From assembly GCA_011800155.1 (NCBI GenBank), contig CM022375.1, forward strand, positions 2,108,001-2,172,000: a stretch of 64,000 bases of DNA, written 5' to 3'. Of the stretch, positions 11,506 to 21,678 are shown piece after piece. Under the pieces are notes generated by a model, which saw only the letters and a list, made by a program, of their open reading frames with translations, had not been told where the DNA came from and did not search any database. Within the stretch, counting starts at the first letter, position 1. Every line of letters begins with the position of its first letter. The position numbers were made by a program, and so were the translations under genes. The DNA is from Flammulina velutipes. Taxonomy: Eukaryota; Basidiomycota; Agaricomycetes; Agaricales; Physalacriaceae.

Positions 11506-12760
11506 CTACCACACAATCTCCTCAGGAAAGAAAATCTCTATGAGACCTTGGTAGTACGGCTTCAACTTCGCCGGGTCAACCGGATCGTCGCTCTTGCTGT
11601 ACAAATCATACGGGTTGAACGCCCTCACAGCAGCAAGTGCCTTCTCGTCCGCCGCATTCGTCAGATGCGCGTACGCGCCTTCTCTATGCCACCTACATTT
11701 CATCAGCACTCAATCTAGGTCAAAGTAACGACAGACTCACGGGTAAAAGCTATGATACCGTATCATCGCCAGCCCCTCTTCAGGTAGGGAGGACTGCTCC
11801 TTGAAGACGTGGTATAGATACTCATCGTGACCCCACGACAGCATTACGTTCTCCAGTCCACAATGCGGCTTGTACACGCCATACTCAGTAGAGTAGATAG
11901 GATCCTCTGAGTCCGGGTTATTGGCGAACGAGCCTGGGTAGATGATCTTGTCGGAGAACTGACAGCCCACGACGAACGTATCCTGGTGGCAACATCAGAA
12001 GCCCCGCTTGAGGCGCGTATAGTCACTTACACCGACAACGTCCCATTGTCCCCTAGACATAATTAGTTGGGGATAGAAAACAAGGGAGAGGAAACGCACT
12101 CAGACCCAAAGATATACAACAGCTTGCCTAAATCGTGCACCAGGCCAACTACCTGCATCCACTCGGGTTTTCCATCCCGCCGGATAGCCTCAGCAGTCTG
12201 CAAGAGATGCTCGATTTGAGATACGTCAGTCTGAAGGGTTGTCAGCCTTCGTCGTGCTTAGAGAAGTGCGGTCACATACGTCAGGATCAGAGTTATCGAC
12301 GAGCGTGTTGAGCTTCTCCATCGCTTCCCATACACCTACCACACCAAGTCAGCATAATATGCCGTAGGTATCACAAGTCACATACCCATACGCGCCCTCA
12401 CGTTCTTGCGAAAGTTGACTCGAGCCTTGATGTTGAAGTCCATAGTTTGTTTCTCTAAGGAAAGAAGTGAATGAGTAGATGCCTGGCATAGTCAAAGCCG
12501 ACGTACCATGTTGCTCGTAGTAGAACTTCTTAACGCGCTCACAGGCTTCTTCATATTGACGGAATTGACCCTTGTCCTTATTCTCGTCAAAAGTGGACTT
12601 GTCATTCCACTCAGCATCTTTCGCAATCTTCGCCTTGCCTTTGAGCACGTTGACTAAGAGAGGAAACACGTTAAATTGATGATCACAGAAGCGAAATGAA
12701 GAGCGAACCTCTATCAACGGCGTCGGAAGTTTGCTCGAATTCGGGGGTTATCAGACGCAT
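11506..12760 (-). CDS. Myo-inositol oxygenase, 301 aa
   Basis: Eight exons, 12760-12709, 12653-12507, 12454-12386, 12335-12280, 12230-12100, 12052-12031 (only 22 nt), 11982-11741 and 11692-11506, sum to 906 nt. MIOX converts myo-inositol to D-glucuronate using O2 at a mixed-valent di-iron centre in the cytosol. All expected iron ligands can be placed: His in SQIEHLLQ, His-Asp in GLVHDLGK, His in SWGHDEYL, His in MIRYHSFYP, and the Asp of NPYDLYS. The N-terminal KFYYEQH and the C-terminal [12 protein letters not shown] are family signatures. Length matches the family. Confidence 0.95.
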
Positions 12761-13034
12761 GCTGTGGGGAAGCGCGGAAAGAAAGGAAGGGCGGACAAGT
12801 ACATCTCCCCTTTATAAGAACGTTGTTGGAGTTGGCCCATCATCATCACACCGGGCCCGGTCCGCGAATCCCGGAAACCATTTTTCCAACGAATCCGCTG
12901 ACAGGCAATACCGCGTCTTGACGCCGGACGAGTTGTCGTCTGACTCTTCGGAACACGTATCAAACAGCCTCGATTAATTCTAACATAATTGTCATTGATA
13001 AGACACTGCCTGCTCATGTACGGGGACGTACCAA

Positions 13035-15013
13035 TCACCCCGCCGAGCCATAGCGCCGATCTCTTATCCGTCGCATGCTCGTCAACAGAGTGAAAGGCAT
13101 CACGGGGGAGAATGGCGCCACCAGAAGTACCATCTCTGAATCAACAGCCGCGATCTTCCTCGCTCGAGCCACCCAGCTCTGCCAATCCTTCTCGTCCGCA
13201 GTGGGCCATAGGGATCGACATTCCTGCAGCGGTACCCAATGAACCTCCACGGGCCCATCGTTCGCGGCGTTTCGGTAATCCATCCGGACCACCATGAGGT
13301 CCGTCGTGGATGTCGTCCGCGGAAGAGAAGCTATCCTCTCTTTGAACCGGACGACGTCCCTACTGAGGTTAAAGAAGAGAAAATCTTCATCCAAATAATC
13401 CACAGGAGGGTCAACAAAAGGAATCGGAGGTTCTTGAGAGAATGTTGGTTGACAGATCTAGAACAGAAGCGAGATCTTACCTGAACGTTGACTGCGAACC
13501 GATGAACAGTACGCCTTGTGTCGATTGCTCCAATCAGCTCGCTGACATTCTACCGAGCAGTATGTTGTATGAAGACATCCAGAACATCGCCTCAACGCTG
13601 CACCCAGCTCTTTGGCATCCTGGCACTTTTCAACATCGTCAACAAATGTACCCCACAAGATGAATCAGCGCACCTGTGGATTGGCGCATTTGGCAAGTAT
13701 GACGTCCTTGTAAAGAGCAACCGCGTCTTGGTGTGAACGGACAATATCCTTGAACTCGAGCCATTTGTGAAGCAATGAGCTCCCCGTGCCGATGTACTCC
13801 TCTACACCAGATGCTTCGATATGCCGAATATCCCTCCTCGCAATATTCAACACGGAACGAAAGTCCAAAAAGTGGACGACACCGTCAAGAATTTGAGCCA
13901 CCTGCTGGCGCAGAGACTCAATGTATTGGCTATCCTCCGAGAAGTAGCGAACGAGGTAAATCTCTGAGTTTATCGCCGCCTCAAGGACATGCGACTCCAA
14001 AGCTTGTACCAATGCCACGTAGCCCAGGATCAATAGGCTGTGGATAGCGCCAAAGACCAGCTGGATGGAGCTCCCAACACCCTCTATCTCCTCTTCGAAG
14101 ATGTTGAACTCAAATGCCGCCCGCTTCGAAGTCATGCGACGCGCAAGTCGCGTCATCCAGGTCATGATGTCGTATCCGACGAGCTCCGACATGATAGAGT
14201 TGTGCGCGCTGCAGGAGGTGAGCAGTCCAAGGAGCGCCTTGACCCGGTAAACGTCGAGATGAACCCCCGACATGGCAGATACGAACGTATTCATCACAGT
14301 GATCGCCACATCTCTCGGCGGTTTGGAGGTAAATGTATTCGAAACGGGGCCGAAGCGTCCAGGTGAAGGCTCCTGCGACATCGACGCAGTGAGTACGTCC
14401 GCCATCGCTGGGATAGATATGTCGAGCTCGGCCGAACAACGGACCCAGAGGTGCGTGATAGTCATAAGAAACTCATCCATATACGGGCCCGGCCGAACAT
14501 AGCGAATGCCCACGTTGATCCATCGGACGAACGAAGAGAGGACGCGCTCTAGCAGGAAGATAAGATCCAGGTTGCGGGGCTCGCTGTTCTCTTCAAGCAC
14601 ACGCGAACGCTGGATGAAATAGAGGGACCAATCCCGGATGAGTGGCCACAGTGGTTCCGTAATCTCTTCCTTGACCTGCGGGGTAAAGTCGACATTCTCG
14701 CGCTTGTATCGCTCGAACATCAGCGCAGACATGCCGAAGCATGATAGTGCGTTTTGAATCTCGGGGGATGCTGGCCAATCGGCGGTCTCCAGGCTTATCA
14801 TGTTGATACGCTTGAGATGGTGTCGGATGGCAGGAAGTACGTGTCTCCCAACAAAGACCATCCGTTTGTTGAAGTATTCCTCTAGCTGGCGTACAGACGC
14901 AAGAGACTCTTTGGGCCCCCGCAAGACAGTAGCCTATTCGGACGATGAGTGATGAAAAGTGCGCCGCATGTATTTCGTACCATAAGAACTTTGAAGTTGA
15001 CGTGCTCAGGCAT
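13035..15013 (-). CDS. MYND-type zinc finger protein, 611 aa
   Basis: Four exons, 15013-14981, 14933-13674, 13625-13481 and 13432-13035, join in frame. A helical, Armadillo-like N-terminal region of about 425 residues is followed by the MYND finger: CANPQC, then CSGC, YCSVEC, and QRADW with HKAYC, which supplies the full set of Cys/His ligands. The finger is split by an intron between its first two cysteines, which confirms the exon join. The final ~135 residues include DPPVDYLDEDFLFFNLSRD and have no recognised domain. MYND fingers bind proline-rich partner peptides. This layout is common in Agaricomycete hypothetical proteins; the role is unknown. Confidence 0.85.
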
Positions 15014-15315
15014 TTGTGGCCGACGATTAGAAGAACAGTGGACATGAAGGAAAGAGGTTAACCGCGTTACACATCAAAGCAAATAACACCGGTCCGATCT
15101 ACCGAAGCGCCTATTTCCACGTGATACAAACCGCCACAGTCTGAACTTAAACCTCCATTTTCAGAATGAGAGATAAATGTTTCCTTAAAATCTATATTAA
15201 TCTACGCCAACGCCATAATCGTTGAATAACTAACATGATGATAGGACTATGAGATATACAAGGTATGAAAGTTCCATATTGAAGATGAAAGGAAGCAATT
15301 ACCAGACGCCCTAAT
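15014..15315. other. Intergenic, nothing recognised
   Basis: An AT-rich stretch lies between the MYND gene start and the 3' end of SSP2. No coding or RNA feature is supported. Confidence 0.4.
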
Positions 15316-15545
15316 CTAAGACGCCCTGGGTAGATGAGGAGCTAGCATACGTCAAATATTAGTACATCAATATAAATGTTTGGTAAAAAGGTAGACTCGC
15401 CAGCGTGATCGTAGAGCGCGCGTGGCGCATTGGGTGGTAAACCCAATTGTAGCCTGAGAGCGTTGGTCATCGGTAATCTGGTAGGTCCAGCAGCTACTGC
15501 TGAGCCTAGGGAGAGTATGGCGAAGGCGAGGGTCGAGAGATTCAT
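15316..15545 (-). CDS. SSP2: small secreted peptide, 56 aa (GC-AG intron)
   Basis: Exon 1 is 15545-15401 and encodes a signal peptide (MNLSTLAFAILSLGSAVAA) and the core TNALRLQLGLPPNAPRALYDHA. Paralogues splice at this point with GTATGT; here the matching site reads GCGAGT, so a GC-AG intron (15400-15342) is inferred. Exon 2, 15341-15316, gives APHLPRAS, the counterpart of APRV-x-PRQAS in other copies. If the intron is not removed, a 67-residue read-through product ends at 15342. The inverted-block counterpart is the pseudogene at 26289. It is divergently transcribed from SSP3. Confidence 0.65.
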
Positions 15546-16150
15546 TGTATGTACTACCGATTCTCTGGCACGTCCCATTTATAATGTGCCACGAAGACAG
15601 TTATGTCTTACAGGCTCCGCGCATGCGCCTCGGAAGAAGCAGCCCCAGGAACAAAAGTGATACTTGGAAAAGCGCCCCTTTGGCCTCTTTTTAGTGTAAA
15701 GGAGGTTGAATTTAGGACTGGATGAGACAGAGGGGGTTGTCGATTGATTTTTTTGCAGGCATAAACTCGGCAATGACGTGCCATGTCTTCCGCGCGCCAC
15801 ATCGACATGCGAATTGCCCGACGACTCATCCCGGAAATGCGCAACTTTTCGTACTTCTTCGTCGGGAAGCTATGATTGAGAATTCAGAAGCGCGTACGAG
15901 TGACACGGCAAGCTCAAATGCTACTTCGTTCCGAAAGAAAAAAAGGTACGATCGAGCCAGGTTGTTGACGCCACATTTCAAGATTTTGGCGGGACTGTCT
16001 GAGACCAACCCGAAAAAAACGTCATGTATCACCCCATATGACGAGTCATATCCTCCAGCTATATAAGACGAGAGAAAGCATGGGTTGCAATTGGGTTACC
16101 GTTCATATCCAACTATCCAACCTTGCCATCCACCAATACCCGTTGGCATC
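15546..16150. promoter_or_regulatory. Bidirectional promoter region between SSP2 and SSP3
   Basis: This 605-bp spacer is shared, inverted, with 25638-26288. On the SSP2 side it holds TCGATGTGGCGC (minus strand, around 15794). On the SSP3 side it has a TGTGGCGT octamer (15968-15975, minus), TCTGAGACCAA, GTCATGTATC, a perfect dyad at 16036-16051, and TATATAAG at 16060. Its conservation in the inverted copy, where the genes have diverged, supports regulatory function. Confidence 0.6.
16036..16051. promoter_or_regulatory. Dyad operator-like site ATATGAC-GA-GTCATAT upstream of SSP3
   Basis: Two perfectly complementary 7-bp arms are separated by 2 bp, 9 bp before the TATA box and about 100 bp before the SSP3 ATG. 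The same 16 bp occur at 25747-25762 upstream of SSP6. The TGAC/GTCA half sites resemble bZIP targets; the binding protein is not known. Confidence 0.55.
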
Positions 16151-16397
16151 ATGAACCTCTCCTCATTCGCTCTGACTCTCATCGCTCTGAGCCTCGGCTC
16201 CGCCGTGCTTGCTGGACCACTCAATATCGAGATGACCAACGCCAAAAGGCTCAAGATGGGCTTGGGCCCTATGGCCCCGCGTGCACTTTATAACCCCTCT
16301 GGTATGTTCATCTTGCTCTTCATTTTGGAACCTAGGCTAATCGTGACCAGCGCCCCGTGTCCACCCCCGTCAAGTCTCCGTCGTCGTCACTCCTTAG
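16151..16397 (+). CDS. SSP3: small secreted peptide, 65 aa
   Basis: Exon 1 is 16151-16301, the intron 16302-16350 (GTATGT to ACCAG), and exon 2 is 16351-16397. The signal peptide is MNLSSFALTLIALSLGSAVLA. The mature peptide begins GPLNIEM and carries TNAKRLKMGLGPMAPRALYNPS, with tail APRVHPRQVSVVVTP. Only SSP6 shares the longer hydrophobic C-terminus, and the two mature cores differ at very few residues, so these are sister copies. There is no cysteine. It has a TATA box 91 nt upstream, and the promoter is shared with SSP6. Confidence 0.8.
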
Positions 16398-16794
16398 AGA
16401 TCTTTCAATCAAGCTTATTCAGACCATATTTACATGATCAGTAATATGTTCAACCTCTTTCGACCACAAATTTACGTACGCTTATGGACATTGGTATACA
16501 CTATAGTGGAAAGATAACACCGATCCGTTTCAAATCATGATATTCTTTTTTTCTGCGGCATTCTATCACGCGCTACCAACTCATTAGGACACCTTAAACC
16601 CATTGTAAAAAGTCGTCTTGAACGCGAGGGGCTATGTCTTTCAGTCGCCTTTTTACACAGGTCAAAGTTCCTCCCACTCATCCTCCACCAACCGTTAGCC
16701 TTGACCTCAACCTCTCTATAAACTTTTCTTCCCTTTTTGGCGTCAGGCTTGCCTCCGGTCATACCTCCTAACGCTGCAAGTCCCATCTATGACC

Positions 16795-16912
16795 AAATGC
16801 ACTGCGTGCGTTGTATATATAACCCCTCCGGTATGTTCGCCTAACCCTATCGTTTGCTTTGGCACTTACTCCGATCCGTACGCCAGCACCTCGCGTCCGT
16901 CACCAGGACTAA
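16795..16912 (+). pseudogene. SSP8 remnant
   Basis: Only the end of exon 1 (a CTGCGTGCGTTGTA...AACCCCTCCG segment), the GTATGT donor, and an exon 2-like tail (CAG then CACCTCGCG, reading APRVRHQD-stop) can be recognised. The signal peptide and core are gone. This copy sits in about 600 extra base pairs between SSP3 and SSP4 that are missing from the inverted block. Confidence 0.55.
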
Positions 16913-17445
16913 CGCTCCCCATTTCCACTTTCATATGGGTATTCGGACACTGTGGCTTATAACAACTATCTTTGACTGTTCTTTGTTACGTTGTAGTACT
17001 GATTGTGCTTCCTGTTAATACAATATTTGACTGTCCATACATGCCAGTCGCAGCTATACATGTTCATGGAAGTTTTGCGGAGGGTATGTAATCCATCGAT
17101 CGGTTCCTGCAAACTATTTGGTCGGAATGGAGATAGCGATCGTGTACTTACCTCCGTCTAACTGAAAGCGTCCAAAGACATATACCAACGAAGAGATCTA
17201 TAGGTATTGCATGATTTTTATGCAATATACTGTCTCCTTCCCCCTTTCCTCGCACAGTCGCAGAACTAGCTACGGACCGAGTGACCCGAAACCGTGCGCC
17301 ACACCATTACTCGGCAAGTCTGAGATCAACGATATAGATCGTCATCGAAGCGAGGAGCCATGTCTCTTGAGAGGTCTTATAAGCGTCCACGGTTTCTAGT
17401 ATCTACCCCACTTCAATCCCCCCACCAACAAAACCCCTAGCCACT

Positions 17446-17679
17446 ATGAACTTCACTTCAATTGTTGTTGCTCTTAGCCTTGGATCCACCGTCTTCGCAG
17501 GACCGTTCTACCCGGAGCTGACCAACTCCCAAAGGCTTAAGTTGGGCTTGGGGCCTAAGGCTCCCCGTGCGCTCTATAACCCCTCGGGTATGTTCATTGT
17601 GTCCACTTAGTTGTTTGCACACCCTGAATGATATTCGAATCCTCTAGCACCTCGAGTTCACCCTCGACAGGCGTCCTAG
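17446..17679 (+). CDS. SSP4: small secreted peptide, 57 aa
   Basis: Exon 1 is 17446-17587, the intron 17588-17647 (GTATGT to CTCTAG), and exon 2 is 17648-17679. The signal peptide is MNFTSIVVALSLGSTVFA. The mature peptide GPFYPEL-TNSQRLKLGLGPKAPRALYNPS ends in APRVHPRQAS. The KR pair of SSP1/3/6 is QR here, which argues against obligatory Kex2 cleavage at that spot. The upstream region (17280-17400) matches that of the decayed copy at 24738 in inverted orientation, including an octamer TGTGGCGC on the minus strand at 17296. Confidence 0.8.
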
Positions 17680-18579
17680 TTATCGATCGGTGCGCACTCG
17701 CAGAGCTTTGTTGGGGTCAATCAGAGTTTATCGATATTATTATGACTTCTGGCCGTCCTGAATAAATATGTATTGTGAACCTGACTTGTTTGCTGTTCAG
17801 CTCTGTCCCATAGCATGAACCGACAATTTTGGTGCTTTGATTGAAGATTCAGTACGCCTGGTGACGATGTCAAGAATATAAATCCTTCCTACTGGAATAC
17901 CACACTCATCTGTCGATATCTCAGACTCCGAAGCTCTGCCGCTAGATGATGGACATACTCCGACACTTTGGCCCCAGCTGGACGGGAAGATTCCATGACG
18001 ATAGAAGGAGAGTCTGCGGATGGGACTCTGACTTGATAAGGCGATGTGAGTCATGATTATTAATGTAGCGTTGATGTCTGCATCGTAGCAGGTAATAGTA
18101 GACATGTTTGGGAGCTCTTCCCTCTTAGGCTGCTATTCAACTGTCCGGAAGGTGAGCGGTGATGTGTGGCGCACTCTTTCAGGAACAAAGATGCGTCATA
18201 ACCTCAAGTTATGTCGTACAAGTATAAATGAAATTACCCCGAAGATAAGAAGATGAGTTACCCACAAATGGGAGGGACATTCTTTGGGTTTCGCAGCCAT
18301 TGAGGGGACGTCCGGACACTCAGAACAGTCAAACAAGCAAGCTGAGATGAAGTGACAGCAGACTGAGATACTGACTGCGATGATGAATCACAAGGGAGGC
18401 TGACTAATCATGACTCTCTTGTCCAAAAAGTTTCAATTTGGAAATTCCCGATTCTCCTGTTTCCCTCCTTCCACCATGTCCTTGTAGCTGCGCTTTCTTT
18501 TGTATCGCTTGTAATCTTTATCTACTTCTCATCCTTACCACCAACGACGACGACAACGGCGACGACGGCTAATACAACG
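17680..18579. other. Intergenic, about 0.9 kb
   Basis: No gene is supported. One TGTGGCGC octamer lies at 18165-18172. CGACGACGAC-like triplet repeats occur near 18545, in what is probably the 5' leader of the next gene. Confidence 0.4.
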
Positions 18580-19733
18580 ATGACTCCGGTGAGTACACGT
18601 ACGCTCTCCGTCAGACCGATATTGACTATCTTGTCTGAATAGGACACTGGCAAAGACGATTCGTTCAAGAGTCTTCTATCTCTCTCCGCGGTCGCTGCTA
18701 GCGCTATGCCCATACCAGTAGCCAAGCCAGAGCCGATGGGCGACGCTGACTCCCTAACGGATCTTGGAGGGAGTTATGGCCTCAGGCATCACCGCAGACT
18801 GGCATCAACTGGCAAAGCAAAGAGACGCCTCAGCGATGCTCGCGACGCTGCCTCGAGACCCTCGTAAGTTATTTATTTTGCAGGCTGTGTCGTATTCAGT
18901 GGCGACCATATAAACGCCGCGCGCCCAAATCTTTTATTGATGTGATTCACAGACCGGCATCACTGTCGCTATCGTCCCTCAGCCTTTCGTCCCCTAGTCC
19001 TCCAGTCTCCGTCTCGCTCACCTCGACGAGCTCTAGCATGGATAATCGTGAACTGGCCGGATTAGCCAATCCCGTGATCATACCCAAGAACGGGAAGAAG
19101 CGCGGCATGGACCATAAGTGCGAAAGCTGTTCCAAGGTACGATCCATCCTGTCATACTAGCGGTCTTGGGCTTATACCCCCGTAGATTTACCGCCATCCT
19201 TCCTGCTTGATCAAGCATCGATGGGAGCATACACCACACTGGCGCGAGTCTTCGAAATATGTTTTGAGCAAACACCAACAGGTTCAGCTCCTGGAGGTTG
19301 GTCGCGACTCTTTTTGGATAGAACACCGGACTGATCTTTGTCAAAGGCGGCAGCAATACTTTCCCATCTGTCTCCTGAGGGCGCGTCTCTGCCCGAGGAC
19401 CGGTCCCTATGGCCTTCGTTCCTTTCTGGAGGGTCAGTTCCGAGCCAGAACATACCCATCGCAAGCTCGGTCCCCACGCAAGGCCCGCGCATGCACGACT
19501 ACCACCTTCCCGCCAGTTCTGCCGCAACGCAAGTGCGGCCGGGGTTGCTGGCTGTGCCAGTGCCCGAGAACGAGTCTGAAGCTGTCTATGATTCTGACGA
19601 GGACGAAGAAATGTTTGATGACGACAACCAGTACCGTGGGGGTGGATTTGGAGCTCGTAACCGCAACCGCCATACTCCTCAAGTCAAGGAGGAGGAGGAA
19701 GAGTGGGATGGGCTTGACATGGACATGGACTGA
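18580..19733 (+). CDS. C2H2 zinc finger protein, 303 aa
   Basis: Five exons, 18580-18588, 18643-18863, 18953-19136, 19186-19296 and 19347-19733, join in frame. A single C2H2 finger spans an intron: Cys133, Cys136, His149 and His153 in CESCSK-IYRHPSCLIKHRWEH (CX2C-X12-HX3H). Basic NGKKRGMDHK precedes it, and HQQVQLLEAAAILSHLSPE follows. The N-terminal third is Ser/Pro-rich. The C-terminus is acidic (YDSDEDEEMFDDDN and repeated E and D), like an activation domain. A single-finger protein with this flanking sequence is conserved in Agaricomycetes as I recall; its targets are unknown. The start codon, in a 9-nt first exon, is the least certain part. Confidence 0.8.
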
Positions 19734-20100
19734 TGCGAAGGAAGTGGGATGGAACCAGTATACACAACCTTCGGCCGACCAACCACGAATATTTAAGTAT
19801 CGCATCGCGCATGGACGAGGATGAAAGTGTAAATGTATAACAGTGTCTTTCTATTTATTTATTGTGGGGGTTATACTGTGGAAGTTAATCGCATTGTCTC
19901 TTGCTCTCAAACTCGAAGGTTGCTTTTTTGTGCCACATCTGGGGCGGATACAGTCATTGGGAGTGTTTCGTTAGGTGACCGAGCCAGTGGGGTACATATG
20001 TACACTCACAGGCGTGTGGTTTTAGTAAAGATTGGTGCTATGCTACAAGACGTGTACTGATACAGAACGAATGATGGAAGGAATGAACTTGTAAGTTCCG

Positions 20101-20610
20101 TCACCGAGAGCGGCCACAAATGGACCTGCACGCGATGTGAATACCGGCGTAGAGGAAGCAGCAAGGTCCGAAGACGCTGACGGTGATGTAGAGGGTGAAT
20201 ATGGCGATGAACTCGTATGCTCCGGAGGACGCGGACGCGGATTTTGGGGGTTCGGAATCGGAGTCGGGTGATGGCAATGTTACAGTTGCTGTGGCGGGCA
20301 TTGACAAGGTTGGGGGAGACTGATAGGGATCGGGGGTAGTAATTTTGGTGGGGGTGGGGGTGGGGAAGGTGTCCCAACCAAGTTGTTTGCGCTTCCAGGA
20401 GGGAGTGCGATAAGCGCGTCTGGGGGTGGGGAGGGGGGACGTGGCGCTGGAATGGGATAATGGGGAGCGCGATCGCGAACTGAAATGCTCCCGCGCGTTC
20501 CACTCAGTCATGGTTTCTGAAAACTGGGTGGGAAGTACGTTAGCTGGATTATTGATAGACTCGGAATACCGTTGACTGACCGACTCGTGGGTGCTGTTAT
20601 ACATGTTCAT
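20101..20610 (-). CDS. Tail-anchored hypothetical protein with PRRAYRTP motif, 169 aa
   Basis: Single exon. The N-terminal half is polar and Ser-rich. Residues 63-79 read PRRAYRTP-SWKRKQLGW. A proline/threonine-rich linker follows, and then one hydrophobic helix (about 133-158) ending in the basic tail CRSICGRSR, with no signal peptide, suggesting a tail-anchored membrane protein. A TATA-like element lies about 65 nt upstream. The gene at 37227 shares the motif and the C-terminal helix but otherwise differs, so the two are distant paralogues. Function unknown. Confidence 0.65.
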   Translation of the reverse strand: MNMYNSTHESVSQRYSESINNPANVLPTQFSETMTEWNAREHFSSRSRSPLSHSSATSPLPTPRRAYRTPSWKRKQLGWDTFPTPTPTKITTPDPYQSPPTLSMPATATVTLPSPDSDSEPPKSASASSGAYEFIAIFTLYITVSVFGPCCFLYAGIHIACRSICGRSR

Positions 20611-21111
20611 TTTTCACTTTTGGGGGGAGGTGGAGAAATCGGAAACTAGTAGGGTGTGATAGTGAACCTTGCCATCTATATAGTTTTCGGGAGGCGCAGT
20701 GTCTCAAATACAGATACCGAGATAGACAGGGTGATATGACATTTCGACCGCCCGTTTCCGGCTACATCTCGCTGAACCTCGCTTTGTTGAGGAGGAAACA
20801 AAGGAAGGATCAGTGATCGAGGGAGAGTAAGAGGACTAATGGAGATAACACCCTCCCGTATATTCACCTCGTTGCAGGTTTTCCTTCTGCACATCTTTTC
20901 TAGATTTTATTCGAGTGGTGAAAGTTTGCTTGGCTTGCTCGGCTCGCGGGAAATTTGCAGAACATGAGGAATGGAAGTAAGCGCCCTGCGCCACCAAGAG
21001 GTAGTATCGCCATTATATTGCTCGGTTGGCTGTAATTTATTTAGGGGCAATAGCAGACTAGTTGGAACAGTATGTTGTCGTACGCCACAAAATGATCAAA
21101 CAAAGCAAAAA
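20611..21111. other. Intergenic, about 0.5 kb
   Basis: The segment lies upstream of the tail-anchored protein gene and downstream of tRNA-Pro. It contains one TGTGGCGT octamer (about 21082, minus). No gene is supported. Confidence 0.4.
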
Positions 21112-21192
21112 GGGCCTCACTGGGAATTGAACCCAGGACCTCCTCGAAAGTTCAAACCCAAACGAGGAATCATGCGACTAGACCATAAGGCC
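21112..21192 (-). tRNA. tRNA-Pro (TGG) with 9-nt intron
   Basis: The acceptor arm GGCCTTA pairs with TGAGGCC (one G-T), with discriminator C. The anticodon stem CCTCG/CGAGG encloses TTTGGGT interrupted after position 37 by a 9-nt intron. The T arm is CTGGG TTCAATT CCCAG. A near-identical copy, differing in the intron, is at 47185-47265. Confidence 0.92.
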
Positions 21193-21678
21193 TTGAGAAG
21201 TGGAACAGATATTGTGTACAGTATAGCATTCAGTTGAGCATATCCGCTCTCGGGCACGACTCCAAAGCTAAATACGAATAGTCTCTCTCAGCATCAAGGT
21301 AAACTCTAGCGTCAGGCTGGACCTCTGAGAAATCTCAATGTAGCGAGTTGCCGGCTAGATAAAGGACGGCACCTTATCGTTCTTAACAACGCTTTCCTTG
21401 GGATAATATATTGTCCTCAATGTACATAATTCGAGCAGCTAGCGACCAGTTTATTTAGTCACTGAGCGGTAGACGCGGCCTCCAGAGAATGTGGCGCGGT
21501 ACGGCACACGCGCTGTACGCATGGAGATGGAGGATAGCCCCATATGGGAATCCCAGTCACCTCCTTATCATCCGTTTCAGGCTGTGTCACGTCCCCACCT
21601 CTCTCTCTCTCTAACCACCACCATCCTCCTTGTTCTGCTATTCTGACCGCCTAGTATCCAACTCGTCTTCATTCTCTA
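21193..21678. other. Upstream region of the fungalysin gene
   Basis: It contains a TGTGGCGC octamer at 21490 and a CT microsatellite (CTCTCTCTCTCT near 21600), typical of fungal pyrimidine-rich core promoters. No other gene is seen. Confidence 0.4.

Noticed and set aside
19207..19824. 205-codon plus ORF overlapping the C2H2 gene
   Set aside because: It is an intron read-through in a second frame. The spliced frame carries the zinc finger and the acidic tail.
20006..20503. 165-codon ORF overlapping the tail-anchored protein gene
   Set aside because: It is a shadow frame. The 169-aa frame shares a motif and helix with the protein at 37227.
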